A DNA stretch of 64,000 nucleotides from DASSQJ01 sp963730165 (GCA_963730165.1 CAVSQS010000003.1:186001-250000), one strand, 5' to 3'. Positions 52,893 through 60,790 are shown, counted from the stretch's first letter. Made by a program: numbers and translations. Notes: a model not told the origin generated them from the sequence alone.

Positions 52893-53373
52893 CGCGGCCA
52901 CCCCTCGGTGAGCACAGCGAGCCGCTCCGGGGTGAGCCGGGCCCGGAGTGCGCCGTCGAGCGTCCCGGCGGGTCCGAGCGCGCAGTTGCCGAGGCAGAAG
53001 ACCTCGCCGACCTCGACGTCGGGCGACCCGCCCATCGGTCGGCGGCCGCGGCCCAGGTCGCCTCGGCTCCCCGCGCCTGGCAGGCCTCCGCGCGGCACAG
53101 GGTGACCCGGTGCGAGGCCGGGGGGGTGCGTCGGAAGTCGTGGTAGAAGCTGACCACCCCGAGGACGTCGGCTCGGCTGAGGTTGAGGACGTCGGCGATG
53201 ACCGGCAGATCGTCGTCGTGCACGAACCCGTGGGTGGCGACGACCTCGTGCAGCACCGGCATCAGGGGGCCGCGCGTCCCGGCCAGGCCCTCGGCGATGG
53301 CGCGCACCGACGCCGCGCGCTGCGGGTCGGCCGGGGCGGGTACGGGTGACGGGCCGGGACTGCGTTGACGCAC
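52889..53373 (-). pseudogene. fdsG: formate dehydrogenase gamma subunit fdsG (NuoE-like), apparent frameshift
   Basis: Starts at GTG 53373 after GGAGAGG. Frame one encodes the helical N-terminus and the first half of the thioredoxin-like [2Fe-2S] domain (T-L-C-R-A-E-A-C) up to A-A-A-A-D-R-W-A-G. The second half (G-E-V-F-C-L-G-N-C-A-L-G-P to the stop at 52889) is in another frame. Adding one G to the GGG run at 53029-53027 gives a continuous 161-residue FdsG with all four cluster cysteines. So this is either a one-base sequencing/assembly error in a G run, a recent mutation, or slippage. fdsB, fdsA and fdsD downstream are intact. Confidence 0.85.
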
Positions 53374-53497
53374 GTCGGGATCCTCTCCGCGGTGAGTGGG
53401 GCCGTTCCGCCGACTGTACGCCCGGCACCCGGGAGATCCACCGCTTCGGTGGGGGATCCCCGCGCGGCCCCGCACCCGGCCGGGGACGGCCGGCGGC

Positions 53498-55390
53498 TCA
53501 GAGGCGGACGGGGTAGACCGTCTCCGGCACCTCGGGGCGGATCCGTTCCTCGATGAAGATGCCGTGCCAGATGAGGACGACGAGCAGCGTCCAGACCTTC
53601 CGTGAGTAGTCGTGCGGCCCGGCGCGGTGCGCCTCGAGGAGGCGCAGCACGGCGTCCTTGTCGACGAGGGCGTCGGCCTGTGAGTCGGTGATGACGGCGC
53701 GGGCCCACTCGTACATCTCGTCCTTGAGCCAGTGCCGGATGGGGACGGGGAAGCCGAGCTTGGGCCGGTTCAGGACGTGCGGCGGCACGATGAGCTCCAT
53801 CGCCCGCCTGAGTGCGTACTTCGTCGTCTCCCTGGTGACCTTCTGGTCGACGGGGATTCCGGCGGCGACCTCGAAGACGGTCGTGTCGAGGAACGGCACC
53901 CGCAGCTCGAGGCTGTTGGCCATGGTCATCTTGTCGGCCTTGACGAGGATGTCGCCGCGCAGCCACGTGAAGAGGTCGACGTACTGCATCCGGGTGGAGT
54001 CCTCGAGGTGCCGCGTGGCGGCATAGAGCTCTCGGGTGACGTCCGTGTGGCTCACGGTCGGGTCGAACCCCCGCAGGAAGCCCATCTCGTCGGGCCGGAA
54101 GATGCGGGCGTTGCCGTAGTAGCGCTCCTCGATGCCGATCGAGCCGCGTCGCAGCAGGTCCTTGCCGCGCGTGCCCTCGGGGATCCGCTCCGAGACCTTG
54201 CCGAGGCCGCGGCGCAGCGGGCCGGGCACCTTCTCGAAGGCGGCGAGCGAGAGCGGCTCCCGGTAGATGGCGTACCCGCCGAACAGCTCGTCGGCGCCCT
54301 CGCCGGAGAGGACGACCTTGACGTGCTTGCGGGCCTCACGGGCGATGAAGTAGAGCGGCACGAGGGCGGGGTCGGCGACCGGGTCGTCGAGGTACCAGAC
54401 GATGAGGGGGAGGGCCTGCATCATCTCCTCGGGCGAGACGACCTTGGTGATGTGCTCGACCCCGATCGCCCGGGCCGACTCGGCTGCGACGTCGATCTCG
54501 GAGTAGCCCTCGCGCTCGAACCCGGTCGTGAAGGTCAGCAGGCCGGGGTTGTGGCGCTTGGCGAGGGCGGCGATCGCGGTCGAGTCGATGCCGCCGGAGA
54601 GGAAGGACCCGACGGTGACGTCGGCCCGCATGTGCTTCTCCACCGAGTCCTCGAGGGCGGCCGCGATGTCGCGGTAGAGCCGGTCCGGGTCGTGCACCGG
54701 CCGCGGGGTGAAGTCGGGGTGGAAGTACCGGTGCAGCCGCAGGGGCTCGCCGGGCCGCATCGTGAAGTAGGTGCCCGACTCGACCCGGCGGATGTTCGCG
54801 TGCAGCGTCGCCGGCTCCGGGACGTACTGCAGGGTGAGGTAGTGCTGGAGCGCGCGTTCGTCGACCGCGCCGGGGTCGGTGGCCACGTCGAGGAGGGACT
54901 TCTTCTCGCTCGCGAAGAACGTGCCCCTCTCGTCGGTCATCGTGAAGAGCGGCTTGATGCCGAACCAGTCCCGGGCGCCGAAGAGCACCCGCTCCCGCGA
55001 GTCCCAGACGAGGAAGGCGAACATCCCGCGCAGCTCGCGGACCACCTCGGTGCCGAGGTAGTGGTAGCCGGCGACGATCGTCTCGCTGTCGCCCTCGGTC
55101 TCGAAGGTCGCGCCGAAGTCGCGGGTCAGCCGTTCGCGCAGCTCGACGTAGTTGTAGATCTCGCCGTTGAAGATGAGGTGGTAGCGGCCGTCCATCCACG
55201 GCAGGGGCTGGTGGCTGTGCTCGATGTCGATGATCGACAGGCGGCGGAACCCGATGACGACGTCGTCGTCCGACCACGTCCCGCTCTCGTCGGGGCCGCG
55301 GTGGCGCATGTCGGCGAGCGAGTCGTCTACCGCGTCGCGCAGGACGGGCGCGGTGCCGTCGGCCGAGAGGAATCCGATGAGTCCACACAC
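53498..55390 (-). CDS. asnB: asparagine synthase (glutamine-hydrolysing)
   Basis: 630 residues. The GTG at 55390 is chosen because it gives M-C-G-L-I-G-F: the class II glutaminase needs Cys2 as the N-terminal nucleophile after Met removal. An ATG 9-12 bases upstream would bury it. CATGAT, a leaderless-type -10, is seven bases before that GTG. Glutaminase domain (1-200) has R-H-R-G-P-D-E-S-G and F-N-G-E-I-Y-N-Y; the synthetase P-loop is S-F-L-S-G-G-I-D-S-T, with S-G-E-G-A-D-E-L-F-G-G-Y later. Makes Asn from Asp, Gln and ATP, or amidates another substrate as AsnB-like enzymes can. Confidence 0.94.
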   Translation of the reverse strand: MCGLIGFLSADGTAPVLRDAVDDSLADMRHRGPDESGTWSDDDVVIGFRRLSIIDIEHSHQPLPWMDGRYHLIFNGEIYNYVELRERLTRDFGATFETEGDSETIVAGYHYLGTEVVRELRGMFAFLVWDSRERVLFGARDWFGIKPLFTMTDERGTFFASEKKSLLDVATDPGAVDERALQHYLTLQYVPEPATLHANIRRVESGTYFTMRPGEPLRLHRYFHPDFTPRPVHDPDRLYRDIAAALEDSVEKHMRADVTVGSFLSGGIDSTAIAALAKRHNPGLLTFTTGFEREGYSEIDVAAESARAIGVEHITKVVSPEEMMQALPLIVWYLDDPVADPALVPLYFIAREARKHVKVVLSGEGADELFGGYAIYREPLSLAAFEKVPGPLRRGLGKVSERIPEGTRGKDLLRRGSIGIEERYYGNARIFRPDEMGFLRGFDPTVSHTDVTRELYAATRHLEDSTRMQYVDLFTWLRGDILVKADKMTMANSLELRVPFLDTTVFEVAAGIPVDQKVTRETTKYALRRAMELIVPPHVLNRPKLGFPVPIRHWLKDEMYEWARAVITDSQADALVDKDAVLRLLEAHRAGPHDYSRKVWTLLVVLIWHGIFIEERIRPEVPETVYPVRL

Positions 55391-55434
55391 GTCGGCCATC
55401 ATGTCAGGGGCGTCGGACCACCGGCGGGGTCGGC

Positions 55435-55440
55435 TACCCT
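55435..55440 (+). promoter_or_regulatory. -10 hexamer TACCCT, leaderless-type promoter of the MerR-HEAT gene
   Basis: TACCCT is six bases before the ATG at 55447, in the 56-base divergent gap with asnB. Confidence 0.58.
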
Positions 55441-55446
55441 CCGGGG

Positions 55447-56250
55447 ATGGCCGCCGTGGCGTTGCGCATCGGTGAGGTCGCGCGCCGCGCGGGGCTGTCG
55501 GTGCGGGCGTTGCGTCACTACGACGACCTCGGCCTGCTCGTCCCGAGCGCCCGGTCGCAGGGCGCGCAACGACTGTACGCGCCGGAGGACGTGCGCCGGC
55601 TGCTCACCATCCAGCACCTCAAGGCACTCGGCCTCAGCCTGGCGGAGGTGCGGGCGGCTCTCGACGACCCCGGCTTCGACGCCGGCAGGGCGCTGTCGGA
55701 CCACATCGCTGCCGTCGAGGCCCGTCGGTCCGAGCTCGCCGACCTGCTGAGACGGCTGCGGGCCCTGCAGGCGGTGGCGGACGCCGGCTGGGAGGAGGTG
55801 CTCGCCGTCATCGCCCTCGTCGAGCGGCTGGAGCACCCCGACTCCGGTGTCCGGGTCCGGGCGGCGCTCGACGGAGGGGCCGACGTACCCCTCGACACCC
55901 TCCTGGACCGCTTGGGCGAGGAACCGGACGACCAGGTGGCCGAGACCGTCACCTGGGCCGTCGCTCGGCACGGCCCCGCGGCCGTGGGTCCGGCGATCGA
56001 GCGCCTGGCCGCCCCCGACCCGCGATGCCGGCTGCGGATGGCGCAGGTCCTGGCCAAGCTCGGGGATCCCGCCGCCGTCCCGGGCCTCGTCGCGACCCTC
56101 ACCGACCGGGATCCTGCCGTCCGCCTCGCCGCCGCGCACGCCCTGGGCCGGATGCGCGGCACCGCGGCAGACGCTGCGGTCCGCCTCGCCGCCGGGTCCG
56201 ACGACCCGAGGGTCAGAGCGGTGGCGCTCCGCCATGCGGCGCAGTCGTGA
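55447..56250 (+). CDS. MerR-family regulator fused to HEAT repeats
   Basis: 267 residues. N-terminal MerR HTH and wing (L-R-I-G-E-V-A-R-R-A-G-L-S-V-R-A-L-R-H-Y, D-L-G-L-L-V-P, R-L-Y) with the dimerisation helix to about 110. Residues about 115-267 form HEAT-like helical hairpins (V-R-V-R-A-A-L, then C-R-L-R-M-A-Q-V-L-A-K-L-G-D-P-A-A-V, then A-V-R-L-A-A-A-H-A-L-G-R-M). No metal or drug-binding pocket is recognisable; the effector domain is replaced by a scaffold. The facing gene shares a similar HEAT block. Confidence 0.85.
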   Translation: MAAVALRIGEVARRAGLSVRALRHYDDLGLLVPSARSQGAQRLYAPEDVRRLLTIQHLKALGLSLAEVRAALDDPGFDAGRALSDHIAAVEARRSELADLLRRLRALQAVADAGWEEVLAVIALVERLEHPDSGVRVRAALDGGADVPLDTLLDRLGEEPDDQVAETVTWAVARHGPAAVGPAIERLAAPDPRCRLRMAQVLAKLGDPAAVPGLVATLTDRDPAVRLAAAHALGRMRGTAADAAVRLAAGSDDPRVRAVALRHAAQS

Positions 56251-57378
56251 TCAGGTGGTGGCCGGAGCGTCGAGTCGGGCGAAGCCGGTGATCCGGACCC
56301 CCGTCCCGTAGAGGAGGTCCTTCACGAGGACGGTGGGCTCGGCCACGCTGACCTGCTCGAGCAGCACCGTGTCGTGGACGTACTGCTCGACCCGTCCGGC
56401 GGCGACCCGCGCCGCGGCGGACTCGGACCTCCCCTCCCGCCGGGCCCGCCCGTGGGCCTGCTCCCTGACCGAGGCCAGGTCGGAGGCCGGCACGTCGTCG
56501 CGCGAGAGGTACCGGGGGCGACCCACCCGCACCTGGAGGGCGAGCGCGGGCACCAGCTCGTCGGCGACCGGACCGCCCGAGCACGTGACGAGGGGCTCGA
56601 ACCGCGGGCCGGTCGGCCGTCGTTCGGTCAACCTCGCGCCGAGGAGCCGGACCGCGGGGTCGGGGGCTCGCGACGCCTCATCGACGACCCACCAGGCGGA
56701 CGGCACCTCCAGCTGCCCGAGGGCGTTGAGGGCGGCGAGGCGGACCTCGCGCTCCGGGTCGCGCACCGCCTCGGCCAGCGCGGGGACGGCCCGGTCGGCA
56801 GCCGGCGACGCGACCAGGCCCAGGGTGTCCGCGGCGTGCCGCCGGACCGCCGGCGCGCGATGCCCGAGCGCCGCGACGAGGGCGGGAACCGCGTCCCGAC
56901 CGAAGGTGGCAAGCGCCGCCGTCAGCGCGTTGCGGTGGGTCGAGTCGCCGCGGGACAGCTCGGCGACGAGGGCGGGGACCGTGACGGGGTTGCCCGTCCG
57001 CGCCGCCGCCCCGTAGGCGCGCGCCGCGACGGCGTCGACCGGGTCGCCGACGAGAGCCGAGAGGGTGGGGCCGTCGTCGAACCGGCCCAGCTTGCTCAAC
57101 GTGTGGACCGCCTGCAGGCGAGCCAGCCAGCGCGGGTCGTGGAGCAGCCCGAGGACGAGCGGCAGGCTCTCGCCCTCGGTGCGCAGCGCCGACCAGGTCA
57201 GCGCCTCGCGGATCTGGAAGTCCCGCTCGAGCCCGAACCTCGCGACCAGGGCAGGGGCGACGGCGCGCCGCCGGGACTCGCCGACCTCGAGGGCCGCGCG
57301 CAGCCGCACCCCGGGGTCGGCGTCGCCGAGCAGGTCCTCGAGCTCGGTGTCGCCCACCCTCACCCTCGGTACGGTCAT
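56251..57378 (-). CDS. HEAT-repeat protein with EF-Ts-like C-terminal domain
   Basis: 375 residues, ATG after AGGAGG. Residues 1-255 are HEAT-type hairpins with D-P-G-V-R-L-R-A-A-L, A-P-A-V-R-R-H-A-A-D-T-L-G and E-V-R-L-A-A-L-N-A-L-G. Residues about 272-369 read like the C-terminal region of elongation factor Ts: A-L-Q-V-x4-P-R-Y-L-S-R-D-D-V-P, then a spaced E and K/R helix, A-A-G-R-V-E-Q-Y and L-L-E-Q-V-S-V, then V-K-D-L-L and a closing F-A-R-L-D. The EF-Ts N-terminal UBA-like domain and T-D-F-V motif are absent. Convergent with the MerR-HEAT gene, stops abutting. Fusion inferred from sequence pattern alone. Confidence 0.8.
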   Translation of the reverse strand: MTVPRVRVGDTELEDLLGDADPGVRLRAALEVGESRRRAVAPALVARFGLERDFQIREALTWSALRTEGESLPLVLGLLHDPRWLARLQAVHTLSKLGRFDDGPTLSALVGDPVDAVAARAYGAAARTGNPVTVPALVAELSRGDSTHRNALTAALATFGRDAVPALVAALGHRAPAVRRHAADTLGLVASPAADRAVPALAEAVRDPEREVRLAALNALGQLEVPSAWWVVDEASRAPDPAVRLLGARLTERRPTGPRFEPLVTCSGGPVADELVPALALQVRVGRPRYLSRDDVPASDLASVREQAHGRARREGRSESAAARVAAGRVEQYVHDTVLLEQVSVAEPTVLVKDLLYGTGVRITGFARLDAPATT

Positions 57379-57469
57379 CGTGCCCACCTCCTGGGTCGAC
57401 CGTAGGACCTCACGCGGCGAGAGGTTCAAGCCGCGGCGCCGCTCGCATCGCGGTGGCGCTCCCGGGCGA

Positions 57470-57499
57470 TTAGGCCGGGGGTACCCCCGCTGGTAACCT
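57470..57499 (+). promoter_or_regulatory. rpsO promoter with palindromic spacer
   Basis: -35 TTAGGC (57470-57475), 18-base spacer, -10 TAACCT (57494-57499). The spacer contains a perfect 14-base palindrome CGGGGGTACCCCCG (57476-57489). Predicted start near 57506 gives a 5' leader of about 90 bases before rpsO. Confidence 0.55.
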
Positions 57500-57596
57500 C
57501 GGGGACTGCCGTCCGATCGGCCGCGGATCCACAGTGCCCCGGTGAACCAGCCCGGGAGCGCCGCGCAGCAACACATCGAAGGAGAGTCGTCGCCCC

Positions 57597-57866
57597 ATGC
57601 CGCTGAGCACCGACGTCAAGCAGCAGATCATCACCGAGTACGGAACGTCCGAGGGCGACACCGGCTCCCCCGAGGTGCAGGTCGCGCTGCTCACCCAGCG
57701 CATCAAGGACCTCACCGAGCACGCCCGTGAGCACAAGCACGACCACCACAGCCGTCGTGGCCTGCTCCTCCTGGTCGGCCGCCGCCGCCGGCTCCTGCGC
57801 TACCTCGAGAGCATCGACGTCGAGCGCTACCGCTCGCTCATCAAGCGCCTCGGTCTGCGCCGTTGA
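57597..57866 (+). CDS. rpsO: 30S ribosomal protein S15
   Basis: 89 residues, exactly the family size. Contains Y-G-T-S-E-G-D-T-G-S-P-E-V-Q-V-A, L-T-Q-R-I, H-S-R-R-G-L-L-L-L-V-G-R-R-R-R-L-L and Y-L, the 16S rRNA central-domain contact region. ATG follows AAGGAGAG by ten bases. rpsO-pnp order is widely conserved; the long leader could include an S15 autoregulatory element, which I cannot define by eye. Confidence 0.98.
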   Translation: MPLSTDVKQQIITEYGTSEGDTGSPEVQVALLTQRIKDLTEHAREHKHDHHSRRGLLLLVGRRRRLLRYLESIDVERYRSLIKRLGLRR

Positions 57867-57872
57867 GACTTC

Positions 57873-57917
57873 CGTCGAGGGGCGGTCCTCACACCTCGTG
57901 AGGACCGCCCCTCGACG
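57873..57917 (+). terminator. 20-bp hairpin between rpsO and pnp (attenuator or processing site)
   Basis: Perfect 20-base arms (57873-57892 and 57898-57917) with a five-base loop ACCTC, six bases after the rpsO stop, with no T-tract. It could attenuate read-through or be an RNase III cleavage site controlling pnp, as reported for rpsO-pnp in Streptomyces and for pnp in E. coli. Confidence 0.7.
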
Positions 57918-58059
57918 CATGACCGGGCTCGGTCCCGGTCAGTGAAGAACCCACAACTGAACATCGGTACGACGTGCCGCCCCGTCCGGGGCCGCGCGTG
58001 AAGGACGCCCGTGCACAACGACGATGTGCGGCGCGCACGTGAAGAGAAAAGGAGGGCCC

Positions 58060-60423
58060 ATGGAGGGTCCCGAGATCACCGCAACCGAGGCCGTCATCGA
58101 CAACGGCAGCTTCGGTACCCGAAAGGTCCGGTTCGAGACCGGACGCCTGGCCAGGCAGGCCGGTGGCGCCGTCGCCGCCTACCTGGACGAGGACACGATG
58201 CTCCTCTCCACCACCACCGCGGGAAAGCACCCGCGCGAGGGGTTCGACTTCTTCCCCCTGACCGTCGACGTCGAGGAGCGGATGTACGCCGCGGGCAAGA
58301 TCCCCGGCTCGTTCTTCCGCCGCGAGGGCCGGCCGTCCACGGACGCCATCCTCACCTGCCGGCTCATCGACCGCCCGCTGCGCCCGACCTTCACCAAGGG
58401 CCTGCGCAACGAGGTCCAGGTCGTCATCACGGTCCTGTCGCTGAACCCCGACCACCAGTACGACGTGCTCGCCATCAACGCCGCGAGCGCCTCCACGCAG
58501 ATCTCCGGCCTGCCGTTCTCCGGCCCGGTCGGTGCCGTCCGGGTCAGCCTCATCGACGGCCAGTGGGTCGCCTTCCCGAACTTCAGCGACAGCGAGCGCT
58601 CGACGTTCGACATGGTCGTCGCGGGCCGTGTCGCCGGTGACGACGTCGCGATCATGATGGTCGAGGCCGAGGCCACCGATGCCACATGGGACCTCGTCAA
58701 CAGCGAGGGCAAGCAGGCCCCGACCGAGGAGGTCGTGGCCGAGGGCCTCGAGGCGAGCAAGACGTTCATCCGGGTCCTCTGCGAGGCCCAGTCCGAGCTC
58801 GCCACGACCGCTGCCAAGCCGGTGGAGGAGTTCCCCGTCTTCCTCGACTACGAGGACGACGCGTACGAGGCCGTCGAGGCCGAGACCTCCGCCGACCTCA
58901 CCGCCGCGCTGCAGATCGCCGGCAAGCAGGAGCGCGAGGAGCGCATCGACGAGATCAAGGAGGCCATGAAGGCCTCCCTCGCCGAGCGCTTCGAGGGTCG
59001 CGAGAAGGAGCTGTCGGCCGCGTACCGCAGCGTGCAGAAGGCCTTGGTCCGCCAGCGCATCCTGCGTGAGAAGGTCCGCATCGACGGTCGCGGCCTCGCC
59101 GACATCCGGGCGCTGTCCGCCGAGGTCGAGGTGCTCCCGCGCACGCACGGCTCGGCGCTGTTCGAGCGTGGCGAGACCCAGATCATGGGGGTGACGACGC
59201 TCAACATGCTCCGGATGGAGCAGCAGCTCGACACCCTCTCGCCGGTGTCGCGCAAGCGCTACATGCACAACTACAACTTCCCCCCCTACTCGACCGGTGA
59301 GACCGGCCGTGTCGGGTCGCCGAAGCGCCGCGAGATCGGCCACGGTGCGCTCGCGGAGCGCGCCCTGATGCCGGTCCTGCCGACCCGCGAGGAGTTCCCC
59401 TACGCGATCCGGCAGGTGTCCGAGGCGCTGGGCTCGAACGGGTCGACGTCGATGGGCTCGGTCTGTGCGTCCACCCTGTCGCTGCTCAACGCCGGCGTGC
59501 CGCTGCGCGCGCCGGTCGCCGGCATCGCGATGGGCCTGGTCTCCGCGGAGGTCGACGGGCAGACGCAGTACGCGGCGCTCACCGACATCCTCGGTGCCGA
59601 GGACGCCTTCGGCGACATGGACTTCAAGGTCGCCGGCACCCGGGAGTTCGTCACGGCCATCCAGCTCGACACCAAGCTCGACGGCATCCCCGCCGACGTG
59701 CTGGCCGGCGCGCTGACCCAGGCCCGTGACGCCCGCCTGCACATCCTCGACGTCATGAACGAGGCCATCGACTCCCCGGACGAGATGTCCCCGTACGCCC
59801 CGCGCGTCATCTCGGTGAAGGTGCCGGTCGACAAGATCGGCGAGGTCATCGGCCCGAAGGGCAAGATGATCAACCAGATCCAGGAGGACACCGGCGCCGA
59901 CATCTCGATCGAGGACGACGGCACGGTCTACATCGGCGCCACCGACGGCCCCTCGGCCGAGGCGGCCCGAGCTGCGGTCAACGCGATCGCCAACCCGCAG
60001 ATGCCGGAGATCGGCGAGCGCTTCCTCGGGACCGTCGTCAAGACGACGACCTTCGGGGCGTTCATCTCCCTCCTGCCGGGCAAGGACGGCCTGCTGCACA
60101 TCTCCGAGGTGCGCAAGCTCGTCGGCGGCAAGCGGATCGACGCCGTCGAGGACGTCCTGGCCGTCGGCCAGAAGATCCAGGTCGAGCTCAAGGAGATCGA
60201 CCCGCGCGGGAAGCTCAGCCTCGCCGCGGTCATCGCCGAGGACGCCGCCGGTACGCAGCCCGAGGGCTCGGACGAGCCCGTCGGCTCCTCCGACGAGGAC
60301 GAGGACGACTCGGACTCCGGTGAGCAGGACGGCGAGCGTGGCGAGCGCCGCAACCGGCGCCGTCGTCGGGGCGGCCGGGGTCGGGGCGAGCGCTCCGACG
60401 ACGGCGCGAGCGCCGACGCCTGA
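58060..60423 (+). CDS. pnp: polyribonucleotide nucleotidyltransferase (PNPase)
   Basis: 787 residues from ATG 58060 after AAAAGGAGGG. Two RNase PH domains (about 10-235 and 345-565) joined by an all-alpha domain, then KH (V-I-G-P-K-G-K-M-I-N, near 605) and S1 (G-T-V-V-K-T-T-T-F-G-A-F-I, near 670). The second RNase PH core has the catalytic region with G-E-T-Q-I-M-G-V-T. The C-terminal 50 residues are an acidic then Arg/Gly-rich tail, as in other actinobacterial PNPases. Degrades RNA phosphorolytically and can add 3' tails. ATG 58060 is preferred to 58024 because of the ribosome site. Confidence 0.97.
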   Translation: MEGPEITATEAVIDNGSFGTRKVRFETGRLARQAGGAVAAYLDEDTMLLSTTTAGKHPREGFDFFPLTVDVEERMYAAGKIPGSFFRREGRPSTDAILTCRLIDRPLRPTFTKGLRNEVQVVITVLSLNPDHQYDVLAINAASASTQISGLPFSGPVGAVRVSLIDGQWVAFPNFSDSERSTFDMVVAGRVAGDDVAIMMVEAEATDATWDLVNSEGKQAPTEEVVAEGLEASKTFIRVLCEAQSELATTAAKPVEEFPVFLDYEDDAYEAVEAETSADLTAALQIAGKQEREERIDEIKEAMKASLAERFEGREKELSAAYRSVQKALVRQRILREKVRIDGRGLADIRALSAEVEVLPRTHGSALFERGETQIMGVTTLNMLRMEQQLDTLSPVSRKRYMHNYNFPPYSTGETGRVGSPKRREIGHGALAERALMPVLPTREEFPYAIRQVSEALGSNGSTSMGSVCASTLSLLNAGVPLRAPVAGIAMGLVSAEVDGQTQYAALTDILGAEDAFGDMDFKVAGTREFVTAIQLDTKLDGIPADVLAGALTQARDARLHILDVMNEAIDSPDEMSPYAPRVISVKVPVDKIGEVIGPKGKMINQIQEDTGADISIEDDGTVYIGATDGPSAEAARAAVNAIANPQMPEIGERFLGTVVKTTTFGAFISLLPGKDGLLHISEVRKLVGGKRIDAVEDVLAVGQKIQVELKEIDPRGKLSLAAVIAEDAAGTQPEGSDEPVGSSDEDEDDSDSGEQDGERGERRNRRRRRGGRGRGERSDDGASADA

Positions 60424-60440
60424 CCGACCTCAGGGCACGC

Positions 60441-60478
60441 GACGGGGCCCGCACCACCTCGGTGGTGCGGGCCCCGTC
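60441..60478 (+). terminator. pnp terminator
   Basis: Perfect 18-base arms (GACGGGGCCCGCACCACC and its complement) separated by TC, 18 bases after the pnp stop. Real loop size will be four to six. Confidence 0.8.
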
Positions 60479-60494
60479 CTCGTCCTGTTCGGCC

Positions 60495-60632
60495 TCAGGC
60501 GGCGGTGCGCCTGCGCAGCGTGACCGGCGCGCTCCAGCGCATCTCCATCCGGGTGCGACCGTCGGCGGAGACGACCGGGACCCAACGGACGGCCAGACCG
60601 GTGTCGGTGGTGCGGGTGGCGGCCTTCTTCAT
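60495..60632 (-). CDS. small basic protein, 45 residues
   Basis: ATG 60632 is preceded by an AAAGGGGG ribosome site. The product begins M-K-K-A-A-T-R-T-T-D-T-G-L-A-V-R-W-V-P-V, continues with A-D-G-R-T-R-M-E-M-R-W and ends R-R-R-T-A-A. The R-W-V-P-V and D-G-R-x-R-M-E-M-R-W blocks look like a conserved mini-protein of actinobacteria from memory, not searched. Well-formed promoter upstream. Predicted small beta or disordered protein, function unknown. Confidence 0.72.
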   Translation of the reverse strand: MKKAATRTTDTGLAVRWVPVVSADGRTRMEMRWSAPVTLRRRTAA

Positions 60633-60679
60633 CGCTGGCCCCCTTTCGTTCCGTGGTTGTTCATCTTCCGTTCACCTTC

Positions 60680-60721
60680 ATCCTACGTCATCCGACGCCG
60701 AACGGTGAACATCCGGTGAAC
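60680..60721 (-). promoter_or_regulatory. promoter with GGTGAAC repeat operator for the 45-residue protein
   Basis: Minus-strand -35 TTCACC (60709-60704) and -10 TAGGAT (60685-60680), 18-base spacer. GGTGAAC occurs at 60704-60710 and 60715-60721 on plus and at 60670-60676 on minus. The two plus copies are 11 bases apart, one helical turn, and the first overlaps the -35, so a regulator-binding site is plausible. Confidence 0.5.
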
Positions 60722-60790
60722 AGGGGTGGCCGAACGTCCGATCACCCCTCCACTCCAGCCGCGTCCCGGGCGAGGGGCTCCGGCGCTCGC

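Noticed and set aside
56251..57378. Elongation factor Ts (tsf)
   Set aside because: Lacks the N-terminal UBA-like domain, the T-D-F-V motif and the rpsB neighbour; only a C-terminal EF-Ts-like block is attached to HEAT repeats.
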